Notes under the pieces: model-generated
What the model saw: only the letters and a program-made list of their open reading frames with translations
Told to the model about the DNA's origin: nothing
The model's database searches: none
Shown: positions 1 through 11,447 of the stretch, one piece after another
Layout: every line of letters begins with the position of its first letter
How positions within the stretch are numbered: the first letter of the stretch is position 1
Made by a program: the position numbers and the translations under genes
Source of the DNA: Hyaloperonospora brassicae
Taxonomy: Eukaryota; Oomycota; Peronosporomycetes; Peronosporales; Peronosporaceae
Length of the DNA: 64,000 bases
Assembly (NCBI GenBank): GCA_947650285.1
Contig: CANTFL010000028.1
Coordinates: forward strand, 124,001-188,000
Direction: 5' to 3'

Positions 1-1326
1 GGCCCGACGACGGCACCGATCAATTCGTACCCGCCTTCGTCCCAACTTAGTACGAGCAGCGGGGACACATGTGGGTTGTGCAGTGGCACCCACAGCGACA
101 GAATTGCAAGTCATTGCGGCCACCGGTTTCACGCTCAGTGTCTGCATACATGGGGAGGGTTGACAACGTGTCCAATGTGCGCACAGGTACGGTCGTTTGT
201 AGGGTTTGTGCTCCTTGTGTTGCGTACGTGGCACTAACGTGCGATCGTATGCGTACAGGCATCGAATACTATCACGAGCCTCCCGCAGGCAAACGCCATC
301 AGCTATGGTCTTGGAGCAGAGAGCGTGTCGGCTATCTCACAAGGCTCAGCAGGGCGAGAAGAAGGACCGATGAATAGTGGAGGAGGAGGTGGTGGTGGTA
401 CCATGAACAGCAGTGCCACTGACGCTGGTAGCAACACTGTGTCCATATCATCAAACTCGATGAATTCCTCGCAAGGCACAGCAACGAGCACTATGCACAT
501 GGCCAATCCTGTGCATGGCGGGAGGCCGCCGCCCATTGACACGCGTATTCATGACAACCGAATGGGGCCAACGTCACTCAGCGCGGGCAAGCGTAGTGCG
601 ACGTCCACTCGGTCGGGTTCCAGTAGTGGCGGTCGCGTGCGCAAAAACAAGAAGCTGAAAGACTGCTCTGTACCAGGATGTGATCGCACGGTTCGCTCGC
701 GAGGACTCTGCAAAGGTCATGGCGGCGGTCGCCGCTGCGGGTTTGCTGGTTGTGGACTCAGCGATCAAGGTGGTGGCTTTTGCATCAGTCATGGCGGCGG
801 CAAGCGCTGCCAGCACGAGGGTTGTGATAACTCAGCCCAGTCACGGGGGCTATGCAAATTGCATGGCGGTGGCAGTCGTTGCACGGTTCCTAACTGCACG
901 AAAAGCTCGCAAGGACGCGGACTCTGCCGCGCTCATGGTGGCGGGCGTCGTTGCATGGTCGAAGGTTGCAATAAGACCGACCGTCGTGCCGGCTACTGCG
1001 TCACGCATGGTGCAGACAAGAAGTGCATCGTACCCGAGTGCTCCAAGACGGGTCGTATCGACAATATGTGCACAAAACACTACTTTGAGCGTCACCCGGC
1101 GCAGCCGCCAGGAACAATAAGCACGACACCGCCTCCTGTCATCACTGTCAATGCCAACACCAGTGCGGCAAGAGCCCGTGCGGAGAGAAAGAGGGCAGTT
1201 GAACAGCAAGATGCCGCGAATTATGCAGGCATGTCTTCCGTGATGCTTGCTGGCCCCGTGTCGGCTCCCAACGCGCTCTTTGATGCACGATATGGTGGAG
1301 CGATGACCAAGGCCGAGCCGTTTTAG
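1..1326 (+). CDS. RING-H2 finger plus WRKY19-like Cys/His repeat protein (5' partial)
   Basis: Two exons are visible: 1-186, running in from outside the window, and 259-1326; the intron 187-258 starts GTACGG and ends TACAG and keeps the frame. Exon 1 encodes a RING-H2 finger with spacing C-x2-C-x10-C-x-H-x2-H-x2-C-x9-C-x2-C, beginning CGLC and ending CPMC. Exon 2 encodes a Gly/Ser-rich linker and then about six tandem zinc-binding repeats of the form C-x4-C-x6/7-G-x-C-x2-H-GGG-x-R/K-C (for example CSVPGCDRT...GLCKGHGGGRRC), the oomycete 'WRKY19-like' repeat. Known: RING-H2 fingers usually mark E3 ubiquitin ligases, and the Cys/His repeats are presumed to bind nucleic acid or protein. Inference: a nuclear regulator or ligase. 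The N-terminus is missing, so other domains may precede the RING. No membrane segment is seen. Confidence 0.8.
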
Positions 1327-2229
1327 GCATCTATCTCGAGTTGGCTTGCATCGCTACGACTGAACGCTGCTGCGCTAGTCAGGAGATGTACAGATTGAGC
1401 TTCTGACTGGCTGCGTGGGCGAACATGGTAGTGACGCCAGCATGGGAGTGGTCGACCGGGTGTACCGAGGATGTATGTGTACCGGGGGTAAAAAAGGGCG
1501 GGATGGAGTTATATGTCAAAGACGCGAGCTGAATGGAAGCTATGGATAAAGAATTGGCTGTGCGGCGACTGGGGTGAATTGAATGACAGATAGAAGTAAG
1601 AAAGTGGAGACGAGACTAGCGGTCACGGTGAAGTTGAAGTGACTTGGCTGGAGATGAAGACAAGATGAAGACGCACAGCGCGGATGAAAGAAATGGGCGT
1701 TTGCCCAAGGCCAAGTGAATGAAGATGGCTATTACAAGATTGAAAATTGCACAAATAGCGCACCGGCTGCAGGTGAAATTGAACTGAAAATTACAACTTT
1801 TGAAGTGCGCGAGGAGCGAAAGGTGGGAAGCAGTAACGAAGAATAAGTAATTGGAACGCCAGGGCAGCGCCGCAGTAGGTTTAGTAGCGTGCAACGCTCT
1901 CCTCAGCCGAACGCGAAAAGACGATTGACGCTCATTGAATTGCGGAAATACGAAGCGGACGAGCGAGGAAGCGATCCCTTGCATATAGGAAAACAAAAGT
2001 AAAGTGAGCACCTCCTTAGAAATTAAAATTGGGGAGGAAGTTGAGGAAATGACGAAGTTCACAGGTAAATGATCAAATTGCTGTAGTTCTCTTGAACGTA
2101 ATCGACTGCCTGATACTCACGTGCTCTTCTCTACTCGTGTTGTCTCTTGATCAAGGCAGTGCGTCGACCATGTACCGCTTGAGTGGCCTTTGATCTGTTC
2201 TCCGCGCATCTCGTTCTTCTCACCCACAC
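1327..2229. other. Intergenic, no gene recognised
   Basis: This is the 3' flank of the zinc-repeat gene. It is purine-rich on the + strand and holds only short frames without recognisable motifs. Nothing else is seen. Confidence 0.5.
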
Positions 2230-5200
2230 GACGTTCTTCCTGTGCACTCATTCTGACGAGCTCAGCCTATCCAAACAATCACCCGCTTGCTTTCCAGCAA
2301 ATGCTTCCTCATGGTCCCCCACAGCCCTTGACTAGCGTCGAATTGGAGCTCTCGAGCGCCACTGTCGCCGTGATGGCCATTCTCTGAGCGTTGTTCCGCC
2401 CTTTGACGTTTGCAACAAGCAGCTGCACCCGCTCGTGAGACATCGTAGGTCGGCCCATCTGGCAGACGGACGACGCAGTGTCATCCACAGACGTTGTTTC
2501 AGGTTGTTCTGAATGCAAAGCGCGACAAGCGCGCAGCGAAATGGACAAATGCCTGCGAGAAAACGTCCAGCATGCCGCAGGCGCTTCTGTCGATCTTGCG
2601 CTGGACAATCCATGTCCATCATCATCGTCGTCAGCTACCAGACGACGCACAACTCCGGTACTCGTCAGAAGCTCCAGCCAATAAGGGTATGTTCTGACGG
2701 GAAAACTCATCGACCCGTGGAACGCTGCTGGCTGACACGGTGGAACACCACCAGTGCCATTCGTGTCGTTCCTGACAGTCCTGTCTGGCCAAACTTGACT
2801 AGGCGTAGCATCCAACGTCCTCGGCGATCAGAAGAGCGCGACAACCGCTTGGTAAGCTCTGCCACTCTGTCAACAACCGGTCAAACTTTGATGAAAGCGC
2901 CGATCAGCTGATCGTCATCTAGTCGCTAGCTCGCACAAAGTTTCTCACATTCTCCCTGGAGCGCTGAAACACCACAGGGTGCGCATACACCGAAGGTGTA
3001 CTGAGGAGGAGGCCTTGTTGTCCGCAGTATCTGTGTGATGCTTTTGGAGCAACCCGTACTGGCCCTGCTGACTCGCTTTTGTCGTCCTGACTGGAACGGC
3101 TTACACACGTTACCTGCGCGAAACACTAGTAGCGAGTAGCTCCTCAAACAGATAGGAATCAAGCCGTACCTGAGACGATAACGAACGACCATACTGCGTC
3201 ACCGCCCTTTTCGATGGCATACATGAGGTGCCAATTTCGGTGGAGCAACCGCTGCCTTGGCGACCGGGTGCTGCACTGGACGTGAAAGACGCGTGGTGCA
3301 ACTTTATGACTCGACATGATCCAAAGCTACTAACCACATCATGCAGAGGTCTGCTGCGAGAGATGTGGTGACCGAATATCGATCAGGCGATGGCTTTTGA
3401 TGTACCGACAGCACGCACGCGTGTTTCGGGGGCTATGACGCACAATTCGTTCCCATCTCTTTGGCATAACCCCACACACTATCGCTTCAATCAACGCTGA
3501 ACGGAACGATAGTCAACTCCAGCAGCTCGCACGATGACCGAGTGAGTGCTTTGCTGGTCGATGAGCGGGAGACAGGACGCCGGGTTGGCGCCGCTGAAAC
3601 TGACATCGAGACGCAGTATCGTTCTCGCAAATCGCTCATGCAGAAGTTCCACAGAAGGCACGAGTACCGCTTGTCAAATTTTCCGATCCTTTCACAATGG
3701 ACAGTCCATGATTTGACAGGTGTGCACGAACGAACGTGTTTGAGATGAAAGAATCGGATGAACCTGGCAAAAGAAAACAAAGTCGTCAATGTCATACGCT
3801 CATCCTCTTTCCAATCAAACTTCTCAACGGACCCTGTTGAGCAATGCTTGTTTCGTGCGTCACCTGCAACATTCGGCACGATAAGTGTTGCACCTGATAC
3901 GACATCGGGTTAGTGCCCAGCAGCATTTCAACAGCTCTGGTTTGCACAATACGTACAGAAGAATCGCAATTGCTACAATTACAAAGCCACGAACATGTCC
4001 AAATTTGCGATTCCTGTACCTTTTCATCCCTATAGCTGTGCCGTCAGCAGCTCGTTCACCACTTCCGATATGTTCGGCGGCTTGGTTCCACTCGGCGCAT
4101 CCAGGCACCACTATCAACAACGGCGACACATGCGTTAGACTATCAGTGATCCTCAAACAAAATTGGTGAACCGAAGTAAAGCCACATCTTTGAATGCGCG
4201 GAGGTAACGATGTCTACAGCAACCGCTCGAGATGGAAGTACTTCCGTTACCGCATGATCGAATCCCGATTTGACACTCGCAAACCTTAGACCTTCGACAA
4301 GCTCGGGGGGCTTGAATGCAAGCAATATGCGATATACGTGAACAGCTTCGGGCACGTCTTACCTTCATCAAACTTAGTCAGAAGGTCAACATTCGTTTCG
4401 GCATCGAGCTGTACCTTTCCGTCAATTGACACAGCGCAATCGTCCGATGGTAAACCGAAGATGCGCTGCAGACATCACCAGGAAAACAAATACATGCTAC
4501 TCGGCACTTCCATGTCGACAACAGTAAAGACACTGCAGCACGCGGACGATTTTTTTCACCAGGTATCCCAAACTCGCACATGCGTCGTAAAGCATGTACA
4601 ATGTGTTTGCCGTCTGAGTCGTCCATATTGAGAGCTCTCGCAACAGCGAAGCTCCATGGTCTTTTGTCGAAGCACTCGGTGTGAGACCATTCAACTACCC
4701 ATGACTTGCCGACGGTGTACTGGTCTCACACAACGCGCTCCGCCGCAGTATCTACATTCCAGCAACACCAATATGTCCGGTGCTCCATTTGTCGTTACCA
4801 GTCGTGCAAACGGCCTTCGAGCTTTGATCAGCTGCAATCATTCCAATGATTAACACGAGCGTACAATACACGCGGCCCATCCTTCACCGTTCCGTCTAAT
4901 ACGATCGAACTACCGAAGCAGAAGTCAAGGCGACCGCAACAATGTCATTCCACGTCACCGACAGCGCAGAAGCACATCCTCTTGTCGCTTGTATGGCCCA
5001 GCAGGTTCAATTGTGCCTATCTTGCAAACCCGGAGCTCGATCATTGTCCCACGATAGTGCCCAGCTCGAACGTATTGGCAGCAGTGAAGCAAACGAAAGC
5101 AACCCAACTAAGCCATCGTGTCATGACATGCAAAAAGTGGCCCATGTTTGTGATTGCTCAGGGCCGTTTTGTGGAGTGCCATGACTTGTATTGATGCATC

Positions 5201-5385
5201 AGTCCGAACATCACGCAGTAGAGCAGCAAAAGGAAAAGCCATGATACTCGGCCATTGTTTACATGTCGTGCGTGGCCAGCGCGTATTCATTCGATGCCAA
5301 CATTTCAGGAAAACTTTTCTGTAGTCCACCAACTTGTAAACAGTCAAAACGATTCGTCTGCTATTTAGCATCACGAACATGTATT
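2230..5385 (-). pseudogene. Decayed or unresolved multi-exon gene, Cys-rich membrane protein remains
   Basis: The minus strand carries a string of coding-like segments that change frame repeatedly. Near the upstream end a frame starting at 4880 encodes a hydrophobic signal-peptide-like stretch (residues about 5-16). Further on are segments with GKSWVVEWSHTECF (4.68 kb), GLPSDDCAVSIDGKVQLDAE (4.4 kb, followed by a good GTAAGA donor), PELVEGLRFASVKSGFDHA (4.3 kb), a hydrophobic span GFVIVAIAILLYVLC (4.0 kb), a Cys-rich stretch containing FGVCAPCGVS (2.95-3.1 kb), and a tail with VANVKGRNNAQRMAI (2.4 kb). Frame changes without splice sites (about 4.75 kb) and in-frame stops (for example within the 2.86-2.9 kb segment) point to a pseudogene, although unrecognised introns could explain some breaks. 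I do not recognise the family. Its layout suggests a secreted or single-pass membrane protein. Confidence 0.4.
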
Positions 5386-5758
5386 ATAAAACGCTTACTA
5401 GCAACACTCCCCCCCCCACACAGACACAAACACCAATGTAAATTACGGCAATTCAGTGTGTGCCAAGATAAGCACTGAATAGCCCAATGTCGACAACCTC
5501 ATCTCTCTCAAACAATATACTATACCACCGTTTTGTCCACGATCAGCAGAGAAAAGACACTGTTTGCGCGGGTTTGTACACGGCCAATAAGGACCGTCTT
5601 GGTCTCGTCGCTACATCTTTGCTACCAACGTGAGTATCGCTGACGCAGTAGTCACTCGCGCGGGGTACATTCTCTACCCTTCTATTCGTTCCTGAGCATT
5701 TTTTTCGTGCACCAAACGACGGGACTAAAAAAGAGACAGAGACGAGCAGATCACACTC
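5386..5758. promoter_or_regulatory. Upstream region of the RanBP2-type zinc-finger gene
   Basis: This 373-bp stretch lies upstream of the + strand gene starting at 5759 and would hold its promoter and leader. A run of nine Cs occurs near 5410. No specific element can be named with confidence. Confidence 0.35.
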
Positions 5759-7203
5759 ATGAGCGCTGCAGTGGCCGCCGAGAGCAGAGTGTTTGAGCAC
5801 AAGACCGTGGCCGGAGGCAAAGACATTCGAGTGGCCTGCGCAACGTGGTACGCAGTAGCGTTGTCGCGTGATATTCCGTACGCCTGACGATGTAATTTAC
5901 GCTTTCTTGACGCTTTTTATTATTCGTTTTTTTTATTGTTGCGGTGACGCAGTACGTTTCTAAACGCGGCCGACGCGACTTGTTGCGGTGTGTGCGGGTA
6001 CGACGAAAACTGTGCTGCATTTCTATCGCAGTGGTGGGGTTTTGACTGTCGCAGAGGTATAAGTAGTGACTGTACTTATTGCTCTGTGCTTTTCATTGCA
6101 TACAGGTCCGAGACAAAAGCTCCGACGCATGAGGTCCAGGCAGACGGGAGTTGGCACTGTGGAAGCTGGTGCGACAAACGGGATCGTTGTTTTTGTGGTG
6201 CTTACGTGTGGGTGGGTCATGAATGACAGCTGAGCGTTGACATTGTTTTGTGTGGTCGTGCACTAGTGAGACAGTGAACCGACGAGCAGCTAAAGAGTGC
6301 GCACACTGCCGTCTCCCATTGTATTCACTGGTGACCAGAGCTGCACCGGCTCAGATATTCTGCTCACGCTGTGGGTTTCTCAATGACGGAGACAACTCGA
6401 CGTGTGTGCAGTGTGACTACACCATCCGCACCAAGCTGGACAAGATTAGCTCGGGATTGAGTGACAGTACGAACTTTCTTGCACGAGATATGGGCATGAA
6501 CATTCACGTCAAGTGTCCAGGATGTCACATTGTGTGCTACGTACCACCCGCAACGGCGTGTCTGCGTTGTGGATCGTGCCACACCTACTTTGCCTCTCCT
6601 TCCGTCGGTGTGGTGACGAATTTTCACATGAGTCGGCTGGCGTCTTCTATATCGAGCTCGTTCATGGGACTCTTTGGCAAAAAGCGCACTGAACAGGAGG
6701 AGGATGACATTGCACGTGATCAGGTGGAAGCCCGAGAGGTGCCTGTTGGTCGTCTGATTGCTGTCGGGCAAAGCGCTAGCACATCCTCACATGATCTCGT
6801 GCATGCTACGAATGACAAGAGTGAGCCTCCTACGAGCCATCGCGAGAATGAGGTATTGGAGGATGAAGTGGGGGAAAAGCGTGACGCAGCTCAAGCCGAG
6901 GAGAGTTCGGATGTGCAAGACGGAAAGCCTCCGGTTTGCGAAAAGTCGGTGAAGGTGGACATGAAGAGCCCGGAAGCACTGGACACAAAGAGCCGGGAAG
7001 CACTGGATACTATCGACTGTGCTGGAGACTGTGCTGGGTCACAGAAAGTGGTGGCCAAACCCAAACAGAGTTTGGTTAGGTCAGATGACCTTAGCTCTGG
7101 GGATAAGCCGCCTATGCTGGCGCGATCGCTGCCACTCCGTGCAGCGCTTTTGCCACCTCGACAAGAACTGGTACTGGTGGAGGGTGATATTGTGGAGCTA
7201 TAG
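5759..7203 (+). CDS. RanBP2-type zinc-finger protein, four exons
   Basis: The exon model is 5759-5847, 5953-5997, 6106-6168 and 6267-7203, giving 377 residues. All splice sites are GT-AG and all are required to build the fingers. Finger 1 reads VACATCTFLNAADATCCGVCG (C-x2-C-T-x2-N-x6-C-x2-C) and is assembled across exons 1-2. Finger 2 reads WHCGSCETVN...KECAHC and is assembled across exons 3-4. A third, C-x2-C...C-x2-C (FCSRCGFLNDGDNSTCVQC), and a fourth zinc-ribbon-like unit (VKCPGCHIV...CLRCGSC) follow. The C-terminal ~200 residues are acidic and low in complexity. Known: such fingers bind ubiquitin, RNA or Ran, so the target cannot be inferred. In both fingers 1 and 2 an intron splits the codon of the second cysteine at the same place (TG|T). 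Confidence 0.75.
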
Positions 7204-7608
7204 CCACGCGTCGCTGAAGCGATCGGAGCCAGGCTAAGCTGATCTATCGACGAAATGGTCACACGACTGAATGTGCATGAAAGACAAGACACGAACGACA
7301 ATGGCACTGGGTCAAATGTTGCTCGCGTTCACTTATTGGCGAAGCTGCGTGTTGATTAGGAAGTGGCTGGTCTCGCGTCGGCGCCTCGTTCTCGATGGAC
7401 GCACACATTTGGCGTCATGTTTGCTCCAACTTTATGCTAAAAGTAGCAGTGCATCAGCGAGGAGGCGCAGCTGCAGCGTAGCTCACAAGGTAAAGCTTTG
7501 TTGTTTGTTGCTACTCTTTGCGCTACGCAGCGCTTGCCGACCTGGCTACAATACTGATAATTATAATATTGTTAGAATGACGATGATGTGTGCGCCGATG
7601 GTAGCTCG
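7204..7608. other. Tail-to-tail intergenic region
   Basis: This is shared 3' flank of the convergent zinc-finger gene (+) and CID gene (-). It is AT-rich around 7550-7570. No gene is seen. Confidence 0.5.
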
Positions 7609-9392
7609 TCACCAGCGGTGCTCGTTGTAGTGGATATTGCTTCGATCGTCGGGCGCCGAGTCCCATCGGGTCCGGCGGCCCTGACGTGGCTGCTGTGGAG
7701 GCGCATGGTATCGATCTCTTGGCGAGTAAATGTTGTCACGCGGTGAATACGGCAACTGTTGTCTGTCCACAGCAGCGTACGAACTCGGCAGCGTTCCGGC
7801 ACGAGGCGGCGAGCGGCGAGACGCCTCCTGCCACTGCAGGTTTTGCGACTCCATACTGTGCGCATGGTGGAGCTTGGGTCGCTTGCTAGTAGAGGGCGAG
7901 TCGACTCCATATTGGCTGCTGTACTCGCCGTACCGGTCACGCTGTCCGCCGTACTGGTCGAGCTGCCCCTCATGTCGGTGTTGGTTATTGTACCGGTCGT
8001 CCATGAAGCCACGATCCGTGGCAGCTGAGGCGCTATTGTGGCGACGGAGCGCAGGAGGATACTGCTGAGGCTCGTCGTACTGGTACGAAGACCTGCGATA
8101 GCTCACGTGGCTGGTTCCACTGTCCCTGGTGTTTGTCGACATCGTCGGGGTAACGGGTTGGTAAGAATCCTCGGCCGCCTGGTACCCTGTATACAAGGGG
8201 TCCGCAAACGATGCAGCCATAGAAGCTTGTCGAGCACGGAACTCGGCGCGCTGTGCCTCCAGCTGCTTCCTCTCGATCGTCTCGGCTTCGCGAGCTATAC
8301 CGTAGAGCCTCTCCAGTGCTTGTTCCTGTTGTTCTGCCTCCTCGATTGCTATTGCACCTCGAGGGAACGAGAACAGATCCATGGTCTCCAGCCCCTGCAA
8401 TTTCTTGATCAGTGCTTCTCGTTTCGCAGCCTGATCCGTGAGGTTCGTGCGATATTGCTCCACGTGGGTCCGACTACTGTCGACGTCCAAGTCGTACACT
8501 TGCTGGTCCATCTTGCCCCACGCAATGCCACCAGCCACAGGGTACGTCCGGTTCTCCTCTTCGCCGACCACCACGACCTCGTCGTCTTCTTCCTCGTCTT
8601 GCTCCGCACACGCGTGATGGAAGACACTGATACTTGACTCGAGCTGGAACATGCGGTCGCTCAGCATATCGGCACTGATGGTCGCGTTCACGAGATCCTG
8701 CAAGTGCGTCGCCAACTGCGTCGTTGCTGCAGCTTCCACGACCTCTGGCATGTCTTCCAGCACGCGCTCCACTGCAGCTTCACTCGTCATATCCTGCAAC
8801 AGTCTCGCCGTTGTCTCTTCTGGATCTGCATCCGCTTCCGGCACGTGCTCACTGCATTACCAGTCACAACAATACACACACATACATACAGCCGCAAGTG
8901 TCAGCCTATTCTGCTCTAGTGTCCATCCAGCAGACCACTGCATCGTCATCTCTCTCTCTGCATATATATGTATGTATCTATGGACTCGTACACTGCGGGT
9001 TTGCCTGCACAGACGTTCTCGAGCATCGCAAGCAGCGACGGCGTCACCACGCCGCGCTCTTTCCAGATGCCCACGATCTTGATAATGCACCGCTTGACCT
9101 TTTCCTCGCCCTCGCTCATGACAAAGTGCACAATCTCCACGAGCACTTCTTCGAACGCCGCGGCAATGTGCCGTCCAAACTTGCGCACACCCACTTGCAT
9201 GGCGTCGTTGGCGACGTACAAGTAGACGATCTGGTGCTCGGGCTCGCGCTCGCGGATGAGGTCGGCCCACTGCGCGACGATCTCGCGCAGGTTCTGACGG
9301 TGCGTGAGGATCCATTGTGACACCTTCTGGATGCTCTGCGTCGTCACTTTGGCCTGGCGCAAGAGCTTCTCGAGCTTCGAGCGCGAGTACAT
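7609..9392 (-). CDS. CID (RPR) domain protein, RPRD1/Rtt103-like
   Basis: Two exons on the minus strand, 9392-8992 and 8851-7609, give 547 residues. The intron (8991-8852) starts GTACGA, ends TGCAG and restores the frame. Residues 1-130 form a CTD-interacting domain: it begins YSRSKLEKLL, continues with the helix KVSQWILTHRQ and ends ERGVVTPSLLAMLENV, matching the RPRD1A/B and Rtt103 family. A central helical region (residues about 140-340) is rich in Glu/Gln and likely coiled-coil. The C-terminal ~200 residues are Tyr/Ser/Gln/Arg-rich and disordered, ending in an Arg-rich tail. Known: CID proteins bind the phosphorylated heptad repeats of RNA polymerase II and act in termination, 3' processing or CTD dephosphorylation. 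The first in-frame ATG next to the CID was chosen; an upstream ATG in the promoter repeats would add an unrelated Pro-rich leader. The CTD phosphatase gene lies about 8 kb away. Confidence 0.82.
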
Positions 9393-9438
9393 GGCGCCGG
9401 TGCGGACGAGAGGCGGCGGAGGTGTGTGTGCTCCACTC

Positions 9439-9519
9439 AATTTGGTCCGCGCCATTTGGTCTGCTGCTTTTGGTCTGCGCAATTTGGTCTGCTGCTTTTT
9501 GGTATGCGCAATTTAGACC
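9439..9519. repeat. Short direct repeats upstream of the CID gene
   Basis: The decamer TTTGGTCTGC or a near variant occurs about five times in 80 bp, partly as a ~28-bp tandem duplication. It sits 50-130 bp upstream of the start codon of the minus-strand CID gene, so it could be promoter DNA. Any regulatory role is inference. Confidence 0.6.
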
Positions 9520-9644
9520 ACTAAGTCGGGTTTGATTGAAGCCCTGGGCGGGAGTCACACAGAGAGTGACTATTGTGCTACATGATAAAAAACCTGTTTA
9601 GATCGTGATATGCGTCTGGCAAGAAGTGCACTGGGTGACGTCGT

Positions 9645-10213
9645 TCATGCTGTTCGCGGACTGCATCTTTGGGCAGTGTATGACATTTGCAGCAGTCTCG
9701 CGATGGAGGTGTTTGTTCGATAGAATGTGACAGTGCAGTAGTTATGTGGGGTTGACGAGCCCTCGCATTGAACGAGTTGGCCAGTTACGTTTGGCTCAGA
9801 TGCGTTTGACACGTCGGTTTGTTGTTCTTCAATGCTTCGGATCTCGTCATCGTGATCGCCAGTGTAGCTTTGACATGGCTCGCAGATGGTGCCGCTGAGC
9901 AGAACGCACGTACAGATCTTGTGATGGTAAATGAGGCGCACGTCCAGAGCTTTTGCAACCCACGAGATGCCAGATGGATGATAGGCAGACAAGCAGCGAC
10001 GCACCAGTCCATGCATAGGTCGTGCATCGGAGTTGCACGCACTTTGTTATGAGTTTGCGGATACGCTGTTCGAAGCTCTTCGCGTGCTTGAGTTGAGTCG
10101 CAACGCCCGGACCAGAGACAGAGGTCGCTGTATACTTCGTACGACCGCTGCTTGCTACCTACCGTACTCGGGTCGTATGCAATGCCGTCCAGTTGATGTG
10201 GCGGTCGGTCCAT
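9645..10213 (-). CDS. Hypothetical small protein, uncertain model
   Basis: A possible two-exon minus-strand gene: 10213-10043 and 9917-9645, 147 residues, with an intron starting GTGCGT and ending ACAAG. Exon 1 begins MDRPPHQLDGIAYDP. Exon 2 holds a Cys-rich patch, CTCVLLSGTICEPC, followed by an acidic Glu/Asp stretch. A further in-frame ATG about 90 nt upstream is also possible. I recognise no family. The segment reads more like coding sequence than the opposite strand does, but the model could be wrong or the region non-coding. Confidence 0.25.
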
Positions 10214-10556
10214 CGGGTATGATGGGGGTAGGAAGCTACAGTCGTCGCTGCATAGCGCTGTTAGGCGTGCACGGTCAATCTGCTTCCGCGACGAGAAATG
10301 CATCTTGCTCCGTTGCTGCTTGCGCGTGTGTGCACACAGTAAGAAAGTGTACATATATTACAGCGCCTCGTCTACTTGTTGCCGCGAGCGCTTCCTCTCT
10401 ATTTCGTGGCTCTTGTTTACGCACACGCACAAAAAGGGACAACGTATCGTCACGATCGACCTGTCTGCTGTGCCATCTTCACAATGCCACGTCCAGCACG
10501 ACCGGATGCGTTCGTACTGGCGCATGCAGTGGACGTTACGTTCGCCACGCAATGCG

Positions 10557-11447
10557 TTAGAATCGCCTGTACGCAAAGTGGGTCGGTGGATGCCGCTCGC
10601 GACGTCGTAGGATACAGGCAAACGTGACCACCATAAGGGCCCCAGCGCACACGAGAATGCTACCTATTCCAAGCCACAGCGTGTACTTCTCCACGAGGTT
10701 TAGGAACTCCACACGGCAGATGGCGTACGGAGCTGTCCCGACCAAAGTGCTGCTGCTGTCGCCGGTGCGAAGGAACCCGCCGCAAAACATCAGCGACTCG
10801 GCAGTCCGAGGGCACTTGTCGTTCGCCCAGTCGATCACGGACGAAAAGTTCTGGAACTGACGCGCCTGGTTGCAGCCATCGCATACCTCTGCTATCTCGA
10901 CGTAGCTCCCCAAGTACCCGTCACAGAGGGCGTTGACACCGCCCGTCACGTTCTCAAAGAGCGAGACAATCGAGGACGGCAGTGCCGGCACGAACATGTC
11001 CAGCGCTTCGGAGATGGACGCCTCGTTGCACACGTAGGCACCTTGTGCGTAGCAATACGCTTGATCAAACGTGTCTTTCACAGAGGCTTCGTCACTGTTG
11101 GCTGGGTACACTGACCGTTCCCAGTCGTTGGCGCGATGCCGAATGGCAAAAGCTATGACTGCTGCGACCACGAAGATCGCAAAGATGAGCAGTATGAACG
11201 CCGCGTAGATGCACAACCCAATGCGCCAGCGACAGAGCGCAGCAACAAAGCCGAGTACAGCGAGGCCGATAATGACGCTGCCGATGACAATGAGCGCAGT
11301 AACAATGCCGTGGATAGGAGACCAGTAGCCTTCAATCACGTCAACCCATCCTGTCTGCTGGAAGTACAGACCAACGTAAAGCACCAGCGCACCGCCGAGC
11401 GCGAGGACGCAGTTGATCACAATGAGGATCAACTCGCACACGGCCAT
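10557..11447 (-). CDS. Tetraspanin-like four-pass membrane protein
   Basis: A single-exon frame of 296 residues. Four hydrophobic segments lie at residues about 5-27, 48-71, 78-100 and 262-287, with a large loop of ~155 residues between the third and fourth, the topology of tetraspanins. The large loop holds paired cysteines (YCYAQGAYVCN, CDGC, NDKCPRTA, FCGGF) and N-glycosylation sequons (NVT, NFS), but not the classical CCG motif. The tail is short and basic (RRRERH). Known: tetraspanins organise membrane microdomains and partner proteins. The partner here is unknown. A paralogue lies head-to-head at 12864-13811 and shares the YCYA-x-G-x-Y-x-CN and DKCPRTA signatures, so both loops probably fold alike. 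The ATG at 11447 directly precedes the first membrane segment. Confidence 0.75.
   Translation of the reverse strand: MAVCELILIVINCVLALGGALVLYVGLYFQQTGWVDVIEGYWSPIHGIVTALIVIGSVIIGLAVLGFVAALCRWRIGLCIYAAFILLIFAIFVVAAVIAFAIRHRANDWERSVYPANSDEASVKDTFDQAYCYAQGAYVCNEASISEALDMFVPALPSSIVSLFENVTGGVNALCDGYLGSYVEIAEVCDGCNQARQFQNFSSVIDWANDKCPRTAESLMFCGGFLRTGDSSSTLVGTAPYAICRVEFLNLVEKYTLWLGIGSILVCAGALMVVTFACILRRRERHPPTHFAYRRF

Noticed and set aside
1616..2062. 148-codon minus frame downstream of the zinc-repeat gene
   Set aside because: Phe/Leu/Ser-rich composition follows from purine-rich sense DNA. No motif and no plausible start context.
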